Of a DNA stretch of 13,379 nt, positions 7,121 to 13,379 are shown piece by piece. The notes under the pieces were generated by a model. That model was not told the DNA's origin, did not search any database, and saw only the letters and a list, made by a program, of their open reading frames with translations. Position 1 is the stretch's first letter. Every line of letters begins with the position of its first letter. The position numbers and the translations under genes were made by a program. The stretch is from CANJJB01 sp964449295 (GTDB taxonomy: Bacteria; Chlamydiota; Chlamydiia; Chlamydiales; Rhabdochlamydiaceae), in NCBI GenBank assembly GCA_964449295.1, contig CAYUZN010000057.1, forward strand, positions 1 through 13,379, in the 5' to 3' direction.

Positions 7121-7575
7121 AAGACTAAATTTATAAAATCGTTTTGCCTTAAAGCTTCATAAACAACAACTGATACCGTATTGGCTAAATTAAGACACCG
7201 AGAGTCTTGTTTCATAGGTAATCTATAAAATTTACCTGGCCATCTCTCATGAAAGACCTTAGGAAGCCCTGCCACCTCTGAACCAAAAACTAAATGATCT
7301 GATAGTGTATAGTCAACATCTGTGTACAATTTTTTGCCTTTTGTTGAAAAAAAGTAAAAAGGAAAAGGTAGATTTTCTAAATAATCGATAAGATTATCAA
7401 CTTTTTCCACATTGACATCTTCCCAATAATCAAGACCTGCGCGTTTTAAATAACGGGAAGAAAGACTAAACCCAAGAGGAGGAACTAATATCAAATCAGA
7501 ACCTGTGACAGCACACGTCCTGACGATATTACCCGTATTTTGAGGGATTTGTGGCTCAAATAATATGATTTTCAA
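7117..7575 (-). CDS. trmL: tRNA (cytidine(34)-2'-O)-methyltransferase, SPOUT family
   Basis: Methylates the 2'-O of the wobble nucleotide of leucine tRNAs using S-adenosylmethionine; acts in the cytoplasm as a dimer. The 152-aa length fits TrmL, the minimal SPOUT enzyme. Motif 1 is PQIPQNTGNIVRTCAVTG (8-25), motif 2 is LVFGSEVAGLP (95-105), and the trefoil-knot motif 3 is RLPMKQDSRCLNLANTVSVV (118-137), then YEALRQ. The only suitable start is a TTG at 7575, aligned with the family N-terminus (xKIILFEPQIPQNTGN). It lies 8 bp after the mip stop with no Shine-Dalgarno sequence, suggesting reinitiation. The stop TGA overlaps the transporter ATG. Chlamydia has a SpoU-family gene in this place next to mip. 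Confidence 0.93.
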   Translation of the reverse strand: MKIILFEPQIPQNTGNIVRTCAVTGSDLILVPPLGFSLSSRYLKRAGLDYWEDVNVEKVDNLIDYLENLPFPFYFFSTKGKKLYTDVDYTLSDHLVFGSEVAGLPKVFHERWPGKFYRLPMKQDSRCLNLANTVSVVVYEALRQNDFINLVL

Positions 7576-7583
7576 AGAAACAT

Positions 7584-8432
7584 CTACCGAATCACTGTTT
7601 GGGCGTCTATTGGAGCTGCAACTTCTGGCGATAATTTATCTTTCGAAGAGCTGTTAGATAAAGCATCTTGAGTTTCTGCTGGCGTTGCATTGGCTTTGAC
7701 AACTTCAACTTCAAAAGTAACAAGAGAATTAGGAGGAAGTCCTGCGCTTGTTTGGTAAGCTAAATCGGGATGGATATAGAGTGTTCTTTTTTCCCCTTCT
7801 TTCATGCCAACCACACCTTTTGAAAATCCTGTAAATGTTTCATCTAAAGACATCAACTCTGTTTCTTTAGACGCTTCACAGATCGTGCCATCAATTAATT
7901 TACCCGAATAACGGATCAGCGGAGAGTCATGCTCTGTTACAATAGAGCCATTTCCCTCTTTATCAATTTTATACTGAAGTTTCCCTTCTTCTAAAACAAC
8001 AACACCCGTCTGTTTAGAGTTAACTGATAAAAATTCATCCGCTTTTTTAAGATTATCAATAGCTTGCTGCTTAAAATTGGTTTCTTGGACAACTGCAATC
8101 GCTTGAATACATTCCATATCTGTCATAGGAGAGTCTTTACCAGCAGCAGCATCTTCTAGTCCCTTAATCACCTGTGCAATATCTAATTTGACTCCCAATG
8201 TATCAAGATTTTTCCCAATGAGATGCCCAAAAGCCTCAGAAATTTTAGAGACATTGGTTACATCTTGGGCATGAGGAGACGAAGGGGTCAAGAGCGCTAA
8301 TTCCGCATCATTCATATCGCTTGGCATATCTGACAATACCAGCGGACTTTCAGAATTAGCTAGTTGGACTAACTCTTCTTCTGCTGAAAGAGCTGCGATA
8401 CTAAAGAAGAGGGCTATAATTATTTTTTTCAT
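7584..8432 (-). CDS. mip: Mip-like FKBP-type peptidyl-prolyl cis-trans isomerase, exported
   Basis: Folds proteins outside the cytoplasm by proline isomerisation; Mip proteins help intracellular bacteria infect host cells. The 282-aa protein has a signal peptide (MKKIIIALFFSIAALSA, likely cut after Ala17), a helical FKBP_N dimerisation region (about 58-140), the FKBP domain (about 148-247) with IRYSGKLIDGTICEAS, KGVVGMKEGEKRTLYIHPDLAY and LPPNSLVTFEVEVV, and a Ser/Ala-rich tail of about 35 residues. Within the pocket, the usual FD after the DGT motif reads CE, and the indole position (usual IPGW) is Phe203; Tyr226 is kept. No lipobox cysteine is present, unlike Mip of C. trachomatis, which is described as a lipoprotein. 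The ATG at 8432 has AAAGGA 8 bases upstream. It starts a subgroup mip-trmL-transporter-birA with its own candidate promoter. Confidence 0.92.
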   Translation of the reverse strand: MKKIIIALFFSIAALSAEEELVQLANSESPLVLSDMPSDMNDAELALLTPSSPHAQDVTNVSKISEAFGHLIGKNLDTLGVKLDIAQVIKGLEDAAAGKDSPMTDMECIQAIAVVQETNFKQQAIDNLKKADEFLSVNSKQTGVVVLEEGKLQYKIDKEGNGSIVTEHDSPLIRYSGKLIDGTICEASKETELMSLDETFTGFSKGVVGMKEGEKRTLYIHPDLAYQTSAGLPPNSLVTFEVEVVKANATPAETQDALSNSSSKDKLSPEVAAPIDAQTVIR

Positions 8433-8450
8433 CTATTTATCCTTTAATTC

Positions 8451-8469
8451 AAAAAAGGGGTTCCCCCTT
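8451..8469 (-). terminator. Hairpin plus T-run in front of mip
   Basis: Read on the minus strand: AAGGGG (8469-8464), loop GAA, CCCCTT (8460-8455), then T to 8451. This is a compact GC-rich hairpin with six T in a row, as in an intrinsic terminator. It lies 18 bases before the mip ATG, so it could stop read-through from hisS-aspS or act as an attenuator inside the mip leader. Confidence 0.5.
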
Positions 8470-8487
8470 CTTCTTAAATTTTCTCCC

Positions 8488-8516
8488 ACTATAAACTCCT
8501 TTGCTTTTTCTGAAAA
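8488..8516 (-). promoter_or_regulatory. Candidate mip promoter
   Basis: On the minus strand, TTTTCA (8516-8511) and TATAGT (8493-8488) are separated by 17 bases, resembling -35 and -10 boxes (4/6 and 5/6). Transcription would start near 8480 and the leader would contain the GC-rich hairpin at 8451-8469. Consensus match only. Confidence 0.35.
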
Positions 8517-8523
8517 GGAGTTT
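8493..8523. repeat. Perfect 10-bp inverted repeat, hairpin downstream of the exported-protein gene
   Basis: AAACTCCTTT (8493-8502) pairs with AAAGGAGTTT (8514-8523) across an 11-base loop. It lies 33-63 bases after the stop of the small exported protein. It has no following T-run on either strand, so it may be an mRNA 3' stabiliser or, since it spans the spacer of a candidate mip promoter, a regulatory site. Confidence 0.5.
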
Positions 8524-8555
8524 GAGCCTATACCCAAGAAGATTAAAATTGCCTC

Positions 8556-9044
8556 TTAATTTTCAAAAGCCTTTAAAAGCTCTTTTAAGTAAGGAGAGGA
8601 GATGTTCGGTGCAATTGCAAGCAATTGCTTTCTCAATTCAGGCGTACATTTTTCTGGATATCGATTAAAATAGAGGATCACTGCAAGAATTCGTCCTGAT
8701 TGTTCTCCAGAGCCAATCCAATAGACAGGTGGAAATAAATCAAATACACCAATCACATTAAGAGATGGTATAAGCTTTTCAATTGCCACAGAGATTTGCT
8801 TAATTTCTTCTATAGTCTCTGCAGTTTCCTCTTGCAAAAACAAATTATTAAGTGTGGCAACATTATTTAATGTGGCACCAATAGTTCCTTTCCTTGCTTC
8901 TCCAGACTCTCCTGTATAAGGATTGATTGAAATACTCGAATCAACGCCTTCTGGTAAAATCGACTCTGGAGTAGCCACAGAGCCTTCTAGATAAGATAAA
9001 CATAAGAAGAGAACACCCACAGAAACTAAAATTTTATTTTTCAT
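8556..9044 (-). CDS. Small exported protein of unknown function
   Basis: I do not recognise a family. I chose the ATG at 9044 because AAGGAG lies 5 bases before it; a GTG at 9050 would add two residues but would overlap that ribosome site. The 162-aa product starts MKNKILVSVGVLFLCLSYLE, a typical signal peptide, with a likely cut after Ala24 (SVA). There is no lipobox. The mature part has a polar N-terminal third with the near repeat ATLNNVATLNN (about 57-67), a predicted helical region (QEETAETIEEIKQISVAIEK, about 71-90), a hydrophobic patch with Trp and Pro (about 95-111) and a C-terminal helix. It is 14 bp after aspS, so co-transcribed with it, and precedes the exported Mip. Periplasmic or surface location is inferred from the signal peptide only. 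Confidence 0.75.
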   Translation of the reverse strand: MKNKILVSVGVLFLCLSYLEGSVATPESILPEGVDSSISINPYTGESGEARKGTIGATLNNVATLNNLFLQEETAETIEEIKQISVAIEKLIPSLNVIGVFDLFPPVYWIGSGEQSGRILAVILYFNRYPEKCTPELRKQLLAIAPNISSPYLKELLKAFEN

Positions 9045-9058
9045 AAACACTCCTTTTT

Positions 9059-10867
9059 TTATACCTTCGAAAATGACCCAAACTTGGGATCAACAAGAGA
9101 GACGAGATCTTTTCTTTTCATAATAATCGATTCTGTTTGCAGACCGCAGTTAAAGACCACTTGATCTAGTGCTTCAATGGTGTGATCAAAAAACGTCTCA
9201 AGATTCAACAGATTTCCAAAAGGAGGAATCCCTCCTACCATAAGCCCAAATCGCTCTAAGATAACATGCGGCTCTTCAAATTCACATTTTTCTCCAGCCA
9301 ATTCAGCCACAGCTTTCATATCGATTTTAAGATGAGCTGGGACATTAAACTGGTAATTCTTTTTGGAGTTTTTCCCTTTTAAGATCAGAGCTTTTATTCC
9401 TTCTTCTATTTTTGTCCCTCTAATTTTCGAAGAATCTTCAGAGGTGGGTGCAGCTTCATGTTTAAGATGCGTAAATTCGCATGAGTGATCTTTGAGCTGC
9501 CGAACAATTTCATTGCGAACGCTTTCACTGCCAAAAAAAATCTTGGCTTTAAGACGGTTTCCTGCGATCCGTTTTGTGTCAGACGGGAATAAAGAGGCTT
9601 CACGAATATTTTTTAGACGAAGAATTGTCATCGTCAATCTCTCAAGTCCCATACCAAATCCTCCGTGAGGAGGCATCCCATATTTGAAAATATCCAAATA
9701 ATCTGTAAAATTGCTAGGATCCATTCCTTTAGAAATAATTCCTTCAACCATAGACTCAAATGTGTGGCGTCTTTGTCCACCAGACGTAATTTCAGTGCCT
9801 GCACACAACAAATCAAAGGTATTCGTCAGTTCAGGAGTCTCTTCTTTAGGAAATGCATAAAAGGGGCGTTTGATAGTCTTCCAGTCAGTGATAAAAATCA
9901 AATCAGTGCCAAATTGTTCTTTAGCATACGCACAGAGCTCTTTTTCTGCTGCAGGACTCAAATCAGGCTCCTCTCTTTCATCGACACCAGTGCGTTTATA
10001 GTACAGCTCTTGCGCCTCTTTAAATGTCAGACGTGGAAATTTGACAGCCTCTGGTGCTGCAATGATCTGATGATCGAGAATTTCAATCTCTTGAGTGCAA
10101 TGTTTATGAAGATAATTAACGATAAATTTAATACACCCTTCTTGAACATCGAGAATATCATGCCACGTCTCAAAAAAACCCATTTCAAATTCAAATTGTT
10201 TCCCTTCTGCTAAATGGCGCGAGGTGTGGGATGGCTCTGCTCTAAAAAAGGGCATCAGCGCAAACACGCGCTCATTAACTCCCACCATGATCTGTTTATA
10301 GAGCTGACTGCTTTGCGCAAGAGTGGCTGTATACCCAAAATAATCGACGTTGAAAAATTCAGCTCCACCTTCTGAAGAAGCTCCCAAAATATTAGGTGCA
10401 AAATACTCGACTGCATGAACCTGATCGTGCATATACAGTCTAAAAGCATGCACAATTTCTGCTTGAATTTTAAACACAGCTTGCAATTTTCGATTTCGTA
10501 AAGAGATCGAGCGATTATCTAAAATGAATTCTAAATCAGACGGAATCTCAGGTTTATAGTATTCGACAACAGGTGGATGTGTGACCGCCACTTCGACATG
10601 AATGTGAGGGGTAACAACTTCTACACCCGATTTTGCTTGAGATGAGTGCACAACACTTCCTTCCACGTTTAAAACCGTACCTGGATAGAGGTGTGCAATT
10701 TTTTTAAGCTCTTCTTTATCTTCAATCACAATTTGCACAAGTCCATAAAGATCTCGTATAATAAGAAAATTAAATTTTCCCATTGCACGCAAAGTATGCA
10801 ACCAACCTCTTAACCGAATTTTTTGACCGATATGTTTTATAAGCTCAGAAGAAAAAATACGTTTCAT
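9059..10867 (-). CDS. aspS: Archaeal-type aspartyl-tRNA synthetase fused to a YbaK-type editing domain
   Basis: Charges tRNA with aspartate in the cytoplasm. Residues 1-100 are the anticodon-binding OB fold (IRLRGWLHTLRAMGKFNFLI); about 125-435 are the class II catalytic core in its archaeal/eukaryal form: ASSEGGAEFF (163-172), AQSSQLYKQ (184-192), motif 2 PFFRAEPSHTSRHLAEGKQF (206-225), KYGMPPHGG (395-403) and motif 3 GFGMGLERL (403-411). The core ends at LFPSDTKR, where archaeal enzymes end; the bacterial GAD insertion is not present. Residues about 442-595 instead match the YbaK/EbsC/ProX deacylase domain: TSEDSSKIRGTKIEEGIKAL (475-494) with Lys492 at the place of the catalytic lysine, GGIPPFG (545-551), and VVFNCGLQTESIIM (570-583). 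His24 in the OB fold is of the kind seen in enzymes that also charge tRNA-Asn. It overlaps hisS as TAATG. The fusion is plain in one intact frame; the editing substrate is unknown. Confidence 0.95.
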   Translation of the reverse strand: MKRIFSSELIKHIGQKIRLRGWLHTLRAMGKFNFLIIRDLYGLVQIVIEDKEELKKIAHLYPGTVLNVEGSVVHSSQAKSGVEVVTPHIHVEVAVTHPPVVEYYKPEIPSDLEFILDNRSISLRNRKLQAVFKIQAEIVHAFRLYMHDQVHAVEYFAPNILGASSEGGAEFFNVDYFGYTATLAQSSQLYKQIMVGVNERVFALMPFFRAEPSHTSRHLAEGKQFEFEMGFFETWHDILDVQEGCIKFIVNYLHKHCTQEIEILDHQIIAAPEAVKFPRLTFKEAQELYYKRTGVDEREEPDLSPAAEKELCAYAKEQFGTDLIFITDWKTIKRPFYAFPKEETPELTNTFDLLCAGTEITSGGQRRHTFESMVEGIISKGMDPSNFTDYLDIFKYGMPPHGGFGMGLERLTMTILRLKNIREASLFPSDTKRIAGNRLKAKIFFGSESVRNEIVRQLKDHSCEFTHLKHEAAPTSEDSSKIRGTKIEEGIKALILKGKNSKKNYQFNVPAHLKIDMKAVAELAGEKCEFEEPHVILERFGLMVGGIPPFGNLLNLETFFDHTIEALDQVVFNCGLQTESIIMKRKDLVSLVDPKFGSFSKV

Positions 10868-12153
10868 TAAGAACCTTGACTCAGAATTTTTGGCAGTTCT
10901 GCTAAAGATATGACACGGGTTTCCCTAGTTGCCATCTCTTTAAGCTCGGCTTGCTGCGTCTCTAATTCACGCTCGCCGATCACAAGACAATATTTAGCTC
11001 TTTCGGTATTGGCTAGCTGAAGTCCATTTTGAATTTTTTTTCCTGACAGATCGATATCAGCTGCAATATTATTATGTCTTAATTGCATAACAAGTTCAAA
11101 ACAAGCTTCCAAAGCTTTCTCTCCCATAGGAACAAAGAAAATGAGTGGAGAGGGAGGCTGCGGAAAAACACTTTTTTGAGCCATCATCGTCTGAAGCAAC
11201 CTTTCAAGACCTGTTGCAAATCCAAAAGCTGGCAAATCAGGTCCTCCTAAAAGAGCTGTCAATCCATCGTACCTGCCCCCCGCACCAATCGTATTTTGTG
11301 CGCCGAGCTCTTGTGACACGATTTCAAATACCGTCTTATTATAGTAATCCAAGCCTCTGACCAATTTTGGAGTGACTGTGTAAGGAATTTTAAGTTGCGA
11401 AAGCAACTGTTTCACTTTTTCAAAATGCTTTTGCGACGATTCGCTTAAGTAGTCTGTCAGACTCGGAGCATTTTTTAAAATCTCTTGATCTCTAGCATCT
11501 TTTGAATCTAGAATTCGCAAGATGTTTTTTGAAAATCTCACCTTGCTATCTTCTGATAAATCTTCAAACAAAGGAGTTAAATACTCACTCAGCGCTTTTT
11601 TAAAAGAAGTTCTTGAATCTTCATCTCCGACAGAATTAATCATAACCTTTAGATTTTTAAGCCCTAGTCTTCTGTAGAATTCATAGAGCATGTCAATCAT
11701 CTCAACATCTTGTTCAGGCTTGCCGATACCGATTGCCTCTGCTCCAAATTGATGATGCTGTCTATACCTTCCTGCTTGAGGACGCTCATAACGAAACATC
11801 GGACCGATGTAAAAAAATTTATGAAGACCCGGCTTTTGAGCTAAATTTTTTTCAACAAAAGCGCGCATCACAGAGGCTGTTCCCTCTGGCCTTAATGTCA
11901 TCGAGCGCTCCCCTTTGTCTAAAAAAGTATACATCTCTTTAGACACAATGTCAGAGCCTTCTCCGACTCCTCGTACAAATAACTCTGTACGCTCAAAAAT
12001 AGGTGTACGAATTTCTTTAAATCCATACTCTAAACAACAGCGTCTAATGACACTTTCAACATACTGCCAGTGATCTGAATTGCGCCACTCATCTTCAGCA
12101 TCAGGCTCTTGCGGCAGAATATCAAACACACCTTTAGGGATTTTATAGTCCAT
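10867..12153 (-). CDS. hisS: Histidyl-tRNA synthetase
   Basis: Charges tRNA-His with histidine in the cytoplasm. The 428-aa protein matches bacterial class II HisRS in length and motifs: IRTPIFERTELFVRGVGEGS (48-67, motif 1 area), TLRPEGTASVMRAF (86-99), motif 2 MFRYERPQAGRYRQHHQFGA (119-138), the histidine-specific RGLDYYNKTVFEI (266-278) and IGAGGRYDGL (289-298), motif 3 FGFATGLERLL (310-320), and the anticodon-binding domain from about 335. A short insertion of acidic and Trp-containing residues (about 16-31) lies before the first helix. The ATG at 12153 has no Shine-Dalgarno sequence. It is first in the minus-strand run, overlaps aspS by one base, and diverges from uhpC, the order seen in Chlamydia. 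Confidence 0.96.
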   Translation of the reverse strand: MDYKIPKGVFDILPQEPDAEDEWRNSDHWQYVESVIRRCCLEYGFKEIRTPIFERTELFVRGVGEGSDIVSKEMYTFLDKGERSMTLRPEGTASVMRAFVEKNLAQKPGLHKFFYIGPMFRYERPQAGRYRQHHQFGAEAIGIGKPEQDVEMIDMLYEFYRRLGLKNLKVMINSVGDEDSRTSFKKALSEYLTPLFEDLSEDSKVRFSKNILRILDSKDARDQEILKNAPSLTDYLSESSQKHFEKVKQLLSQLKIPYTVTPKLVRGLDYYNKTVFEIVSQELGAQNTIGAGGRYDGLTALLGGPDLPAFGFATGLERLLQTMMAQKSVFPQPPSPLIFFVPMGEKALEACFELVMQLRHNNIAADIDLSGKKIQNGLQLANTERAKYCLVIGERELETQQAELKEMATRETRVISLAELPKILSQGS

Positions 12154-12162
12154 AGGTGGCCA

Positions 12163-12191
12163 AGTTTAGGATGAAATAGGAAAAGAAGCAA
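12163..12191 (-). promoter_or_regulatory. Weak candidate hisS promoter
   Basis: On the minus strand TTGCTT (12191-12186) and TAAACT (12168-12163) are 17 bases apart (3/6 and 4/6 matches). A start from here would give a leader of only a few bases before the hisS ATG. Position and spacing support it; the match is poor. Confidence 0.22.
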
Positions 12192-12213
12192 TAGAGTTTT
12201 TCAGAAAAAGAGG

Positions 12214-12242
12214 TTGACTTTAGTCAAACATACGGTTATTTT
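12214..12242 (+). promoter_or_regulatory. Candidate uhpC promoter with inverted repeat at the -35 box
   Basis: TTGACT (12214-12219) and TATTTT (12237-12242) are 17 bases apart and match -35 and -10 consensus at 5/6 and 4/6. The -35 box forms one arm of the inverted repeat TTGACT-TT-AGTCAA (12214-12227), so a regulator bound there could block polymerase. The 118-bp gap between divergent hisS and uhpC (12154-12271) holds this and little else. Confidence 0.45.
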
Positions 12243-12271
12243 TTTCCTTTTAATAGTAATAGGAAATCATC

Positions 12272-13379
12272 GTGGGTTTAATAGATTTTTTCAAACCAGC
12301 TCCTTCCATTCCAGAGATTCAGGATGAAGCTATAATCACTAAAAAATACAAATATTGGCGCTGGCGCATTTTTTCTGGGATGTACATTGGTTATATTTTC
12401 TACTATTTTACACGGAAAAGTTATACCTGTATCATGCCTTTATTAGTGAGAGATCTAGGCTTTACCAAAAGCGATCTAGGGATCCTTGCTAGCATTATGG
12501 CTTTGACTTATGGTGCTAGTAAATTTTTAAGTGGGGTTCTGGCCGATCGGTCTAATCCTCGGGTTTTTATGTCTGTAGGTCTCATCTTAACTGGGGTATT
12601 TAATATTTTATTTGGCTACTCTTCCTCTATTTTATGGTTTGCTATTTTCTGGGGATGCACCGGCTGGTTTCAGGGATGGGGATGGCCTCCTTGCGCCAAA
12701 CTTTTAACTCATTGGTACTCTCAAAAAGAGCGGGGCACTTGGTGGGGCATGTGGAATTCCTCTCACAATGTCGGTGGCGCAATCATCCCTATCATTGTGG
12801 GTTTTTGTGCGCAAATGCTAGGATGGCGCTATGGGATGTTTATCCCAGGCATTATGAGTATTGCCATAGGGTTTTTCCTGCTTTACTGCCTACGCGACAC
12901 TCCCAATTCTTTGGGACTGCCTTCTATAGAGAAATTTCGCAATGATTATCCCGTAGGAGAAAGTCAAGATAAAGATATTTCTGTTAAAGATCTCTTATTT
13001 AAATATGTCTTGAACAATTCTTACATCTGGTTACTGGCAGTTGCTTACTTTTTTGTCTACATTGTTAGAGGTGCTGTCAATGATTGGTCGGCTCTTTTTC
13101 TCATGGAAACAAGAGGGTATGGACTTGTCAAAGCCAATGCTAGTATTGTGTGGTTTGAGCTTGGAGGGCTAGTGGGCAGCTTAGCAGCTGGGTGGGCTTC
13201 CGATACTATCTTTAAAGGAAGACGAGGTCCCATCATGGTGTTATTTTCTATTGGTGTTATCGGTGGATTACTGGCTCTTTGGATGATGCCTCCAGGATAT
13301 GTTCTCATTGACTATGCTCTCATCTTTGCTATTGGATTTTTAATCTTTGGACCTCAGATGTTAATTGGAATTGCAGCCA
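12272..13379 (+). CDS. uhpC: Hexose-phosphate/organophosphate antiporter (MFS, OPA family), 3' end outside window
   Basis: Inner-membrane carrier exchanging phosphate for sugar phosphates; in chlamydiae it imports host glucose-6-phosphate. The GTG at 12272 has AGGA 7 bases upstream, and an in-frame TAG at 12260 rules out a longer start. The frame is open for 369 codons to the window edge, so the protein is cut (family about 450 aa). Seen: a cytoplasmic N-terminus (about 30 residues), TM1 with YYFTRKSY, where Arg48 sits at the phosphate-binding arginine of the family, the MFS loop SGVLADRSNPR (87-97), GWFQGWGWPPCAKLLTHWYS (131-150), WWGMWNSSHNVGGAIIP (157-173), a charged central loop (about 208-248), and VYIVRGAVNDWSALF (262-276) with the second conserved arginine, Arg266. 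Both substrate arginines are kept, so it is probably active. It diverges from hisS, as in Chlamydia. Confidence 0.93.
   Translation, partial: MGLIDFFKPAPSIPEIQDEAIITKKYKYWRWRIFSGMYIGYIFYYFTRKSYTCIMPLLVRDLGFTKSDLGILASIMALTYGASKFLSGVLADRSNPRVFMSVGLILTGVFNILFGYSSSILWFAIFWGCTGWFQGWGWPPCAKLLTHWYSQKERGTWWGMWNSSHNVGGAIIPIIVGFCAQMLGWRYGMFIPGIMSIAIGFFLLYCLRDTPNSLGLPSIEKFRNDYPVGESQDKDISVKDLLFKYVLNNSYIWLLAVAYFFVYIVRGAVNDWSALFLMETRGYGLVKANASIVWFELGGLVGSLAAGWASDTIFKGRRGPIMVLFSIGVIGGLLALWMMPPGYVLIDYALIFAIGFLIFGPQMLIGIAA

Noticed and set aside
9665..10213. Plus-strand open frame of 182 codons opposite aspS
   Set aside because: It lies wholly inside the conserved aspS coding region, its translation is low-complexity in character (many Phe, Arg, Cys), and it has no ribosome site or family motif. 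A shadow frame.
9059..10867. Possibility that the AspRS-YbaK fusion is two genes joined by a missed stop or frameshift
   Set aside because: One continuous frame links the domains through a natural linker (about 432-442), with no start codon plus ribosome site at the junction and with YbaK motifs in frame to the end.
12634..12945. Open frame of 103 codons on the plus strand at the right end
   Set aside because: It is out of frame with uhpC, which has clear transporter motifs across the same bases and extends to the window edge.
1..13379. tRNA, rRNA, CRISPR, insertion sequences, integrases, restriction or toxin-antitoxin genes
   Set aside because: Looked for on both strands; no cloverleaf-like gene, spaced repeats, transposase motifs or such gene pairs were seen. 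All gaps between genes are under 125 bp.

Overview
The window looks like chromosome from an environmental (amoeba- or arthropod-associated) member of the Chlamydiota. This rests on gene content and order, not on a rRNA match. Two blocks agree, as I recall Chlamydia trachomatis gene order, with separate chlamydial loci: gpmA-nifS-nifU (with birA a few genes away) and uhpC-hisS-aspS-mip-spoU/trmL. The DNA is AT-rich, packed and mostly without spacers. I see no tRNA, rRNA, insertion sequence, integrase, CRISPR array or phage gene.

Left part, plus strand (1-2982): the end of an unrecognised gene, then a tightly coupled trio, gpmA (phosphoglycerate mutase), a NifS-like aminotransferase-fold protein and a NifU-like protein, joined by 11 bp and 4 bp overlaps. 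Both Fe-S proteins have lost the residues that define desulfurase and scaffold chemistry, except for the C-terminal CxxC of the NifU-like protein. The nifU end overlaps, tail to tail, a minus-strand gene for an unrecognised 411-aa membrane/coiled-coil protein.

Middle and right part, minus strand (2948-12153, transcribed right to left): hisS, aspS, a small exported protein, mip, trmL, a large transporter, birA, and the 411-aa protein. Junctions are very short (TAATG, 14 bp, 123 bp, 8 bp, ATGA overlap, 4 bp, 41 bp), so this is one long operon, or two, with a candidate promoter and hairpin before mip. The hexose-phosphate transporter gene uhpC diverges from hisS at the right edge and is cut by the window end.

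Most interesting: (1) the aspS product is not the usual bacterial AspRS. It is an archaeal/eukaryal-type AspRS fused to a C-terminal YbaK/ProX-type aminoacyl-tRNA editing domain. The total of 602 aa happens to match bacterial AspRS length, so the replacement is easy to miss. (2) The transporter fuses a glutamate/dicarboxylate symporter-type membrane domain, lacking its canonical ion- and substrate-binding motifs, to a family-3 periplasmic amino-acid-binding domain, with an apparent extra transmembrane helix that would put the binding domain in the periplasm. (3) The NifS/NifU pair is catalytically degenerate but kept in coupled translation. Together the genes cover translation (hisS, aspS, trmL), glycolysis and host hexose-phosphate uptake (gpmA, uhpC), cofactor attachment (birA), envelope protein folding (mip) and amino-acid uptake, a typical mix for an obligate intracellular bacterium.
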